From the NCBI GenBank assembly GCA_017403285.1, contig JAFQOI010000088.1, positions 1 to 59,561 on the forward strand: a stretch of DNA of 59,561 nucleotides. The letters are read 5' to 3'. A program made the position numbers and the translations under genes. The stretch is from a bacterium. Its GTDB lineage: Bacteria > Cyanobacteriota > Vampirovibrionia > Gastranaerophilales > Gastranaerophilaceae. Below are positions 51,878-59,561 of this stretch, in pieces. Positions within the stretch are counted from its first letter, which is position 1; each line of letters opens with the position of its first letter. The notes beneath the pieces were generated by a model. It was not told the origin of the DNA and did not search any database. It saw only the letters and a program-made list of their open reading frames with translations.

Positions 51878-52765
51878 TTAGTACATTTTATCCATATCTT
51901 TGGACTTTTTGCGCCAATCTTTAACTACTTTTACCTGTAAATCCAAGTATACTTTTTTATCCGCTGTATATTCTAATTCTTTTCTTGCTTCGGTTCCAAT
52001 TTTTTTAAGCATAGAACCTTTTTTTCCTATCAAAATCCCTTTTTGTGTTTCTTGTTCAACGATAATTTGCGCTTCTATTTTATCAAGTGTTTCTGTTTCT
52101 TCGTACTTTTCTATAATAACAGCAACACTATGGGGAACTTCATCGTGCGTATATAATAAAATTTTCTCTCTAATGAGTTCTCTTGCAATATTTCGCATTG
52201 TTTCATCAGTTATTTGTTCTTCATCATAAATTTTTTCGCCTACAGGTAATTTTCTAATTATGTTTGTCATTAAAGTATCAAAATTTCTACCTGTTTTTGC
52301 TGAAATTTTAACTGTTGGATAATTTTGATTAAATAGTGTTTTGTATGTTAGTAGATTTTCCTCTCTTTTTTGAGGGTCTTTTAAAAGGTCATATTTATTT
52401 GCGATAATTATAATTTGTCCTTTATAATCTTTTAAAACGTTTTCAACAATCCATTTGTCACCTCTACCAGCAGAAGTGGCTCCATCTACTACGAATAACA
52501 CTAAGTCTACATCGGGTATTGCGCTCTTCGCTTCATCAACTAAGCATTCTCCTAGTTTATCTATTGGTTTATGAATTCCTGGTGTGTCGACAAAAACAAC
52601 TTGTGCTTCTTCTGTTGTTAAAATGCCATTTATTCTTCGTCTGGTTGTTTGTGCTTTATTTGTTGTAATTGCAATTTTTTGACCAATTAAACGATTTAAA
52701 ATTGTAGATTTGCCTACATTTGGACGTCCAATTATTGCCGCATATCCGAATTTAAAGTGCTTCAT
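51878..52765 (-). CDS. era: GTPase Era
   Basis: Era binds the 3' end of 16S rRNA and helps assemble the small subunit. The 295-residue protein has G1 GRPNVGKST (about 13-21), G3 DTPGIHKP, G4 NKYD and G5 SAKTG. A KH domain follows, with GILIGKKGSMLKKIGTEARKELE. I start it at ATG 52765, which lies inside the last codons of the CDF-CorC gene (14-base overlap); an in-frame TTG at 52795 is less likely. The overlap indicates translational coupling with that gene. Confidence 0.96.
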   Translation of the reverse strand: MKHFKFGYAAIIGRPNVGKSTILNRLIGQKIAITTNKAQTTRRRINGILTTEEAQVVFVDTPGIHKPIDKLGECLVDEAKSAIPDVDLVLFVVDGATSAGRGDKWIVENVLKDYKGQIIIIANKYDLLKDPQKREENLLTYKTLFNQNYPTVKISAKTGRNFDTLMTNIIRKLPVGEKIYDEEQITDETMRNIARELIREKILLYTHDEVPHSVAVIIEKYEETETLDKIEAQIIVEQETQKGILIGKKGSMLKKIGTEARKELEYTADKKVYLDLQVKVVKDWRKKSKDMDKMY

Positions 52766-54593
52766 CTGTTGCCTGTTCTTCTGTTTTATCAACAAATGGG
52801 GTGTCTTTTTTCATAATTAATCTAGAAATTCTTATACCATCAAGTTCTGTTACTTCAAAAGATAGATTTTTGTCTTCAATCTTATCTCCAACTTCGGGCT
52901 CTCTTCCAAGTAAACCGAATACATAACCGCCAAGTGTTTGGAAGTCTTCATTTGGTATATCTAAATCATATTTTTCATTGATGTCTTCAATATCAACAAG
53001 TGCAGATATATTTAAAGTGTTATCATCTATTTTTATTATTTCTGGTGTAGGCGATTCATCAAATTCATCATATATTTCTCCTACAATTTCTTCGATAATA
53101 TCTTCAACAGTAACAATACCAGCAATGCCGCCGTGTTCATCAACAACTGCAGCAATTTGATTTTTTGTTGTTGTAAAATCATTCAATAAATCACTGATGA
53201 ATTTGTTTTCAGGAATTATAAGTATTTCGCGAGCCAAAGATTTAATTTCAAAACCTTCTTGTTCGAATGTTTTATCTCTTAGTGCACGAAGAGCATCTTT
53301 TGCGTTAATCACTCCAATTATATTATCAACAGTATCTTCATAAATTGGTATTCTTGTATGTCCAGATTCAATAATGAGGTCTATTAATGCACTAAAACTA
53401 TCTTCAGCATCAACAAATACTACCTTTGGTCTTGGTATCATAATTTCTTTTACTACGGTTTGGGCAAAAGAATAGAAATTTGAAAGCATATCTGCTTCTT
53501 TATCATCAAGAACATCAATTTTTTCACCTTCTTGAATAATTTTATCAAACTTGTCTTCCCAATTTTCTTCTGCGTCATTTGAATCTATTTCAACAGAAAC
53601 GTGAGAAATATCATTAAACTTTTCTCTTATACGTCTTTCGACCATTTCTGTAATGTCATCTGCTTCTTTTACTTGGATTTCTGGGTCTACTTCAATTGTT
53701 ATATTAACGATTAAACCAGAAGTACCCATATTCATTGTTTTTAGTTCTTTTACGCAACTTACACAGTGCAAATCTTCAGTTATTTGTTTAATAACTTCTT
53801 CAACGTGAGGTTCTGCAGAAAGACCGGTTAATAGATTTACATTGTTTTTTAGCATATAACCTGCTAAGAATAAAAGCATTAATGCAATAATGCCTGATGC
53901 AATACCATCTGGAATATGTGCTAAATTTTCAATTAGACAGAATTTAGAGATACTAACCGCAACAAAAGCAACAACTACCCCTGTTAGTGCAACAACATCT
54001 TCATACCAAACGAACTTTGTTGTCGGTGTACTAATTTTGTGTACATATTTCATTGATTTAAAGAAGTCTATAATAGGATTGATGCGTTTTACTTTTGATT
54101 CTGCTAAAACCGCATTAACAGCGCTATGAACTGCCCAAGATTCAAAACAAATGCTGGCAATCAAAATAACGGCTAAAATTTCATAGTTATTAATCATAAT
54201 CAAAACTTCTTCATGGTCGTTATTCACAATTTTATTGTATGCGCTAAATAATGATACAGCAGAGCCGAAAAACATCAGAATACAAGCGATAATTGTCCAA
54301 ATGTTTGTCTCTAAACCATGTCCAAAAGGATGAACGCCGTCAGCAGGTCTTGAACCACGTTTTAAACCTACCATTAAGCAAATACTGTTGAATGAATCAA
54401 CTGCAGAGTGAACTGCTTCGGCAAACATAGCAGATGATTTAGTAAAATACCAAGAAATTAACTTTATTAATGCTATGGAAATATTTGCTAAAAATGCTCG
54501 AATTACAGCATTGAATTTTAAACGATTATTTTTTTCTTTTGAACTTGCAGAAACACTTATAGGTTGCTGCTCTGATAAACTGTCTGATGTCAT
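52752..54593 (-). CDS. Cation diffusion facilitator fused to CBS-CorC module
   Basis: This 613-residue protein joins two families. Residues about 25-345 are a CDF cation transporter with about six membrane helices: [19 protein letters not shown] has the H-x3-D metal pair, [15 protein letters not shown] follows it, and [11 protein letters not shown] resembles the ZnT9-type site. A cytoplasmic C-terminal domain ([17 protein letters not shown], then [11 protein letters not shown]) ends this half. Residues about 370-613 are the cytoplasmic half of HlyC/CorC/CNNM proteins: [51 protein letters not shown], then the CorC_HlyC domain ending [12 protein letters not shown]. The usual DUF21 membrane part is absent. 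It is coupled to era, a common neighbour of corC. Confidence 0.9.
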   Translation of the reverse strand: [613 protein letters not shown]

Positions 54594-54684
54594 CTTTTTC
54601 CCTATTATTATTTATCAATGCAATAATTATAAAATAAAGCACAGAAAAAGTCTATTATCAGTGATTTTATCAGGTATTTCATAC

Positions 54685-55992
54685 TTATCTGAATAAATAA
54701 ACGCCTATAATTGCGAATAGGATTAATGACAAGTTGTAATGTAGAAAAGTTGGAACGCAAGTATCCCAAATATGGTTGTGTTGTCCGTCTACATTTAATC
54801 CAGATGTTGGACCAAGAGTAGTGTCAGAGGCAGGCGAACCAGCATCTCCAAGTGCTGCGGCGGCGGCAAGAAGTACAACAGTTTGTCCTACATTGAATCC
54901 CATATGTGCACATATGGGCACAAAAACAACGGCTAGTATTGGAATAGTACCGAATGATGTTCCTATTCCTATTGTAATTAACAATCCTAGCAATAACATA
55001 ATTATTGCTGTTATTATTTGGTTCGCTGGAAGTACACTTGTTATATATGTTACAAGCGTTTCTATGCCGCCAGTTGCTTTTAATATTGTTGCAAATCCTG
55101 ATGCAACTAACATTACAAATGCAACGTAACCCATCAAATAAATGCCTTCATCCATAAGTTTATCCATTTTTGAATGTTTTACTGCTCCAAGTGTAAATAT
55201 AATGCCTAAACCAGTTAGAGCGCCTAATGGTAATGAATGAGTGTATATTTGAACGGCAAAAGTTACAATTGCTGCAAGAATGGTTATGAAGTGTTTTTTA
55301 TTGAACTTTATTTCTTCATTATTTTCATTTTTTTTATTTATTTGATCGTATTCTCTTGGTTTTCTGTATATAAAAAGAGCAATAAATAATGCTATAATCA
55401 TTCCTAACCCAAGAATCCATGTGTATTCCCAAATTGTAGAACGAGCAATTTGCATATCATTTTGAATCATATTATCTGCAATAAGATTATGAAATATTAA
55501 TCCAAATCCAACAGGGATTGCGACATAAGGCATTTTTAATCCAAATGCAAGAGTACAAGCAATTGCACGTCTATCTATTTTTAGTGTATTCATTATTGGT
55601 AAAAGTGCTGGAATAAGAATTGGTATAAACGCAATGTGAATTGGTATTATGTTTTGTGATGCCATGGATATAAGACCTAATATAAAAAATAATATCCAAG
55701 TTCTATTATTAACTATGTTAATGATTTTTTGAGAAATAATATTTGTCAAACCAGTATGGTTCATTGCTGCAGCAAAGGCACCCAGTAAAATATAACTTAA
55801 TGCTGTTTCAGAATTGCCTCCCATCCCTGAAATAAAGGTGTTCATTATTTCAGAAATGCCTATATGTGAAGTTAATCCAGCAAATATACTTGATATTAGT
55901 ATTGCTAGTAAAACATTAACCCTGCACAAACATAATATGCAAAGTAGAATGATTGATGTTACGACTGGGTTGAAAAAAATATTGGTTAACAA
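54685..55992 (-). CDS. NhaC/YuiF-like Na+/H+ antiporter family protein
   Basis: This 435-residue membrane protein has about eleven or twelve helices. Features are SETALSYILLGAFAAAMNHTGL, NIIPIHIAFIPILIPALLP, LKMPYVAIPVGFGLIFHN, TIGIGTSFGTIPILAVVFVPI and LLAAAAALGDAGSPASDTTLGPTSGLNVDGQHNHIWDT, the last being the conserved segment of this antiporter family. The order fits PF03553-like transporters with an extra N-terminal domain. Substrate (Na+/H+ or an organic acid) is not certain. It is monocistronic by spacing, 91 bases downstream of the CDF-CorC start. Confidence 0.82.
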   Translation of the reverse strand: MLTNIFFNPVVTSIILLCILCLCRVNVLLAILISSIFAGLTSHIGISEIMNTFISGMGGNSETALSYILLGAFAAAMNHTGLTNIISQKIINIVNNRTWILFFILGLISMASQNIIPIHIAFIPILIPALLPIMNTLKIDRRAIACTLAFGLKMPYVAIPVGFGLIFHNLIADNMIQNDMQIARSTIWEYTWILGLGMIIALFIALFIYRKPREYDQINKKNENNEEIKFNKKHFITILAAIVTFAVQIYTHSLPLGALTGLGIIFTLGAVKHSKMDKLMDEGIYLMGYVAFVMLVASGFATILKATGGIETLVTYITSVLPANQIITAIIMLLLGLLITIGIGTSFGTIPILAVVFVPICAHMGFNVGQTVVLLAAAAALGDAGSPASDTTLGPTSGLNVDGQHNHIWDTCVPTFLHYNLSLILFAIIGVYLFR

Positions 55993-56142
55993 GATTTATT
56001 CCTTTTTATTTATAGGTTTATTTTATCCAAACAGAAATTATTATAATTTTATTTTGAAAAAAGTAAAAAACAGTATTTCCACTTCATTTTCTATTCTTAG
56101 TTGAAGTATAGCATAAACCTGTTTTTTAGTAGAAATTCAAAT

Positions 56143-56173
56143 AAAAAAGAGTTCATTTTGTGAACTCTTTTTT
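56143..56173 (-). terminator. Terminator of the autotransporter gene
   Basis: AAAAAAGAGTTCA (56143-56155) pairs with TGAACTCTTTTTT (56161-56173) around TTTTG, directly after the autotransporter stop. Confidence 0.85.
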
Positions 56174-56178
56174 ATTTA

Positions 56179-56679
56179 CTATCTTTCAATCCTTGATGAA
56201 TTAGACTTCTTAGGCATTGTATGCTTTCTTTGGAATGTTGATGTTTGAGGTCTTACGTTTGTAGTTTTTCTTCTGTCAACATAATTTGCCTTTTGTCTAT
56301 TCACTGCCTGTTGTTGTTTTGACTTTTGATATTCTTCATATTTTTGTTGTTTTATGTTTTGTGAATTCAATTGTCTATTTTCTGTTGATTTAACCGATTT
56401 TTTAGTTTCTTTTATTGTTAAATTTAATGGTTTTTCTTGAGTAGTTGAAATTGGTTTATTTTGTTTTTTAACTTCTGAAACATTCTTTTCTGGTTTTACT
56501 GTAGGTTTTTTAGCCTTTTTAGTTTCTGTTTTTAACTGTTTCTTTGTTTCAGATTTAATTTCTTTCTTAGTTGTTGAAGGCAATACTTCTTCAGGAGTTA
56601 TTACTGTTGGTTGGATTTGCTCTATTTCCTGAGTAGAAGTATTTGTCATTGTAGAACTAGAAATAGGTGTCGAAGGTCC
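56179..56679 (-). other. Basic low-complexity tail after the beta-barrel
   Basis: This tail encodes about 165 residues with runs of TKKEIKSETKKQLK, TETKKAKKPTVKPEK, QKYEEYQKSKQQQAVNRQK and RKHTMPKKSNSSRIER. It follows the presumed last beta strand and would lie in the periplasm if the barrel is closed as usual. Confidence 0.7.
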
Positions 56680-59561
56680 TAATAGCCATTGTAATCCTGT
56701 TTGGAAACCAACACCTGTTCTGCCACCATTTCTAAATGTAACTTGTCCGTATCCGGTAAATCTATCTTTGAATTCTTTTGTTGCCCCAAAACCGTATTGG
56801 AAGTATCCGTGATCCATTTTTATGTCTGGAAGGATTACATTTCCTGCTCTTCCATCAACTTTGCCCATAAAGTTATATACATATGCTGCTGTTAAATAAA
56901 CGCTGAATGTATCTTTATGCCAAATTAAGTTTAATCCTGGAGCAAGGTTTAATCCATTTAGGAACCCAGAATTCATTCCCATAGCGCCAAAATTAGAGTG
57001 CCAATTTTGGTTGCCAAAGAAGTTATAAGATAACATCATACTTGGTTGTAGTATTACGTCTTCTAATAATTGATAATCGTAAGAAGTTTTTGATGCAATA
57101 CCAGCAAAGTAATTGAATTGGTTTTCGTTGTTGCCCGCAACATCTTGGCGCGAACCATATGCACCAGCATAACCTAATACAGATGTTGCCAATTTGTCTT
57201 TATAGAAAGTACCCATTGTACCTATTTGACCGCCATCTTCATAGATGCTTACGCCGTTGAAGTATTGGTGAGCACCATTGTATCCTAAGTATGCAGATGG
57301 GATGAAGCTCCAGCCATTTTTCATTTCTTTAACGCCAAAGTCTGCACCAAATAATGTTCCATAAGCATTATTTCCTACGTCTAGACCTCTATTCATATTT
57401 AGACGTTCAAAATTACCATAGAATTTAACCCATAGACCACCATCTTTTTTACTGTATTGGTATGGTGCGTTTTGAGGCATTATTGCAGCATATTTGTTGA
57501 CATTTTTATCTTCATCAGTAAATCTTGAAATTAATGAACCATGGTCTAATAATAGGTCATTAACTAACAATTGATTTTGCCATTGTGCTATTGTTGCAAC
57601 TTGTCCTCTGAATACTTGTGGATTATAACTAGTCAATGCTAAAGCATATTTACCGCCACCTCTATTTTGGAGTTGGTATGAACCTATTGGGGTGAACATC
57701 TCTTGCTCGCTAGCCGTAAAGTTTATATTTGGATTTATTGTTCCATTTGCATTAAAGATTTGCATTTCAATTTCTCTATCAATTGGAGCAGCATCTTTCA
57801 ATGGATTACCAATATAATTCCAATTCGCAATATTAATAGTGCCTTGTGTATCACTATCTAAACCAGTAATATTGCCGCCAATATTGTATTTATCGTAATT
57901 TTTATTTGAATTTGAACGAGCAGTTATATCAAGGCTAAAGTCTGCTTTTGCATCTGGATCAATTGCTGTTCCTGCCAAACTTGTATAAGGGGTGTTGTTT
58001 ACTACCAAATCATTTGATATTTTGTGTTGTTCAAATGAGCCTGTGACAGTATTGACTAAACCTGATGAATATAAGTTGTTTATTCCTGTTATTCCACCAT
58101 TTGTAATATTTAGTTTTGAAGTATTATCTAATTTAAAATCACCACCAGTTATGATACTTGGGTTGTTTATTGTCATAATACTGTTTTCAAGTTCAGTACT
58201 ACCACCGGCTTGAGAGAATTTAGGACCAGTTGTTAAATCAACAGTCATATCTTTTAATCCTAAATTGCCATTTGTTACGTCTATCGTTCCTGCCCAAGTG
58301 TCAGCATCTGTTCCAGTGCCATTTAACACCACAACAGAACTATTTGGAGATGATGTGCTATTTAAATTTAATACACTATTTTCTGCAATGTTTACTGTCG
58401 CAGCAGTTGTTATTCTTCCGTGTTCTAAATTGATTTTTCCTGCGCCGCTGCTAGAATTACCAATTAAGACATTCCCACCTGTTATATTTGATGAATTATT
58501 TAGGTTATAAGTAGAATTACCAACAACTTCTAATGTGCCATCAGCCATTATGACTTTTGATCTGTTATCAACAGCGTTATTAACACTTAATTTTGAACTA
58601 GCAATATTAACAGTGCCTTCTGAAATTACACTGCCAGAAGTTAATTCTAAATTAGAACCATTTGTAAGATGTAAGTTCCCACCTGTTTGATTGTATTTTG
58701 AATTAGCAGTTGTTTTTTTGCTTACATTATCTAATGTGATATTTCCATTGTCTGCAAGTGCTAAATTACCAGCCCAGATATCATTATCTGTTCCAGCGGT
58801 TGGATTTGAAATGTCATTTAATACAACAGAACCAGCGTTAACTGCTAATGTTGCGCCCCCTAAAATAGATGTTTTAACGGCTTTTTCTATAGAATCATTT
58901 ACGTTTGATAATGTTGTTGTATTTCCATTGATTCCATCTATAATTACATTTCCTTCTACAGCTTTTAAATTTACATCTTGAGTTGTTACACCATCTAAAT
59001 ATAAATTAGCAGTAGAACCAGAATCCAGTAATAATGTGCCAGAAACAAGGTTATCACCAGAATCTAATCTTGTAGTACCTTTTTTGAGATTTAGGTTGTT
59101 TCCAGCCCCAACGTCAACTTTTGCAATTACAAGATAAGTAATATCATCATTTTCATTATCTAATATTACAGTATTGCGTTCAAATACTAAATTGCCAGAA
59201 TCAGCATCTAAATTAACATTTTCGGTGGTTATACCATCAAGATGTAGGTTCGCATTAGTTCCGTTTAGGTGAAGTGTGCCAGATTCTAATGTATCGGTAC
59301 CATCTAATTGAACTAAGCCATCTTTTATTTCTAATTTATTGCCAGCACCAGTTGCAACTTTTGTGTTAACTGCATATAAAATTTGGTCGTTAACATTTCC
59401 AAGCGTTGTTGTGCCATTCATAATATTAACATTGCCAGACACAGCATCAATAGAACCAGAAGATGCTGAAGTAGCGAAAGTATCAAGATTTAAGGTGCCA
59501 CCATTAACAGAGATTTTAGAATCAGCATTAAGAGTATCAGAAGCAGAATCTAAAGTAACAG
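56179..59561 (-). CDS. Autotransporter-type outer-membrane protein (5' end outside window) with basic tail
   Basis: The frame is open to the window edge; a GTG at 59442 is not a start, since coding sequence continues upstream, leaving about 1126 visible residues. The passenger is Asn/Thr/Gly/Ser-rich with beta-helix-like repeats (GGNVLIGNSSSGAGKINLEHG). It is followed by a barrel of about 250 residues starting near GGLWVKFYGNFERLN and holding SAYLGYNGAHQYF, NLIWHKDTFSVYLTAAY and KMDHGYFQYGFGATKEF, ending TGVGFQTGLQWLLG. Then comes a tail of about 165 residues rich in Lys, Thr, Gln and Arg. Type V secretion is the likely route. The missing N-terminus hides the signal peptide. A terminator follows. 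Confidence 0.85.
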   Translation of the reverse strand, partial: VTLDSASDTLNADSKISVNGGTLNLDTFATSASSGSIDAVSGNVNIMNGTTTLGNVNDQILYAVNTKVATGAGNKLEIKDGLVQLDGTDTLESGTLHLNGTNANLHLDGITTENVNLDADSGNLVFERNTVILDNENDDITYLVIAKVDVGAGNNLNLKKGTTRLDSGDNLVSGTLLLDSGSTANLYLDGVTTQDVNLKAVEGNVIIDGINGNTTTLSNVNDSIEKAVKTSILGGATLAVNAGSVVLNDISNPTAGTDNDIWAGNLALADNGNITLDNVSKKTTANSKYNQTGGNLHLTNGSNLELTSGSVISEGTVNIASSKLSVNNAVDNRSKVIMADGTLEVVGNSTYNLNNSSNITGGNVLIGNSSSGAGKINLEHGRITTAATVNIAENSVLNLNSTSSPNSSVVVLNGTGTDADTWAGTIDVTNGNLGLKDMTVDLTTGPKFSQAGGSTELENSIMTINNPSIITGGDFKLDNTSKLNITNGGITGINNLYSSGLVNTVTGSFEQHKISNDLVVNNTPYTSLAGTAIDPDAKADFSLDITARSNSNKNYDKYNIGGNITGLDSDTQGTINIANWNYIGNPLKDAAPIDREIEMQIFNANGTINPNINFTASEQEMFTPIGSYQLQNRGGGKYALALTSYNPQVFRGQVATIAQWQNQLLVNDLLLDHGSLISRFTDEDKNVNKYAAIMPQNAPYQYSKKDGGLWVKFYGNFERLNMNRGLDVGNNAYGTLFGADFGVKEMKNGWSFIPSAYLGYNGAHQYFNGVSIYEDGGQIGTMGTFYKDKLATSVLGYAGAYGSRQDVAGNNENQFNYFAGIASKTSYDYQLLEDVILQPSMMLSYNFFGNQNWHSNFGAMGMNSGFLNGLNLAPGLNLIWHKDTFSVYLTAAYVYNFMGKVDGRAGNVILPDIKMDHGYFQYGFGATKEFKDRFTGYGQVTFRNGGRTGVGFQTGLQWLLGPSTPISSSTMTNTSTQEIEQIQPTVITPEEVLPSTTKKEIKSETKKQLKTETKKAKKPTVKPEKNVSEVKKQNKPISTTQEKPLNLTIKETKKSVKSTENRQLNSQNIKQQKYEEYQKSKQQQAVNRQKANYVDRRKTTNVRPQTSTFQRKHTMPKKSNSSRIER
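58819..59439 (-). repeat. Tandem 80-residue repeats in the passenger
   Basis: Two complete units (59200-59439 and 58957-59199) and one partial (58819-58956). They share NVND/NEND-x-I, T-x-V-x-x-GAGN-x-L, L-x-SGTL-L and N-LYLDGVTT-x-x-VNL. The nucleotide sequence has diverged, so this is an old duplication. A further partial unit may extend past the edge. Confidence 0.65.

Noticed and set aside
59440-59442. GTG as the start of the autotransporter
   Set aside because: The same frame stays open for the remaining 119 bases to the window edge, and its translation continues the repeat style of the passenger.
1-59561. Possible CRISPR array, rRNA, tRNA or insertion sequence
   Set aside because: Gaps between genes were read for repeats with spacers, cloverleaf-like sequence and inverted ends; none was found. 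Short tRNA-like structures could be missed without a program.

Overview
The window is AT-rich bacterial chromosome, densely coded on both strands. The envelope genes indicate a diderm: a TonB-ExbB-ExbD-ExbD operon, an autotransporter-type beta-barrel, class A and B penicillin-binding proteins, and a MurE with the meso-diaminopimelate motif. A DUF3326 protein (a family I know mainly from cyanobacteria and plastids), a YggT/Ycf19 protein, ThyX and two type-IV-pilin-like proteins point to the non-photosynthetic sister lineage of Cyanobacteria (Melainabacteria/Vampirovibrionia, e.g. gut Gastranaerophilales). This placement is inferred from gene families and was not computed. I saw no rRNA, tRNA, CRISPR array, insertion sequence or prophage, and no gene-free stretch above about 300 bases.

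Layout. 1-2640: a hemW fragment, rimI, a BioY-like transporter, yggT and an MTA phosphorylase. 2711-5776: a Gly-rich pilin-like protein, then rpmE-thyX-prfA. 5853-13200: a reduced division/cell-wall cluster (rsmH, ftsL-like, ftsI, murE) running into gpsA and an OGT/SPINDLY-type glycosyltransferase. 13184-16528: a Cys-cluster protein, PBP1A and bioD. 16620-20858: two exported proteins with similar cores followed by tonB-exbB-exbD-exbD. 20859-23477 (minus): a small kinase, an S1-domain protein and a sigma-70 factor. 23760-31747: a giant UvrD-like helicase, a BlaI-type repressor with an unknown partner, a UPF0173 hydrolase, DUF3326, a second pilin-like protein and a small unknown. 31749-42150: ileS, a large phosphohexomutase, a PC4-like protein, priA and alaS. 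42219-49735: a GGGtGRT protein with a NifU-like scaffold, a SNF2 helicase, a radical SAM protein and a polytopic membrane protein. 49877-56000: gatC, pyrG, era, a CDF-CorC fusion and an antiporter. 56143-59561: a 5'-truncated autotransporter.

The housekeeping genes look intact. The most unusual items are: (i) a single ORF joining a cation-diffusion-facilitator domain to the CBS/CorC module normally attached to DUF21, next to era; (ii) a 1264-residue helicase whose N-terminal half looks like an inactivated helicase unit; (iii) an autotransporter barrel followed by a basic tail of about 165 residues; (iv) a recurring TGnTAnAAT extended -10 element before plus-strand genes, with two probable leaderless transcripts; and (v) six convergent gene pairs whose stops overlap or nearly abut.
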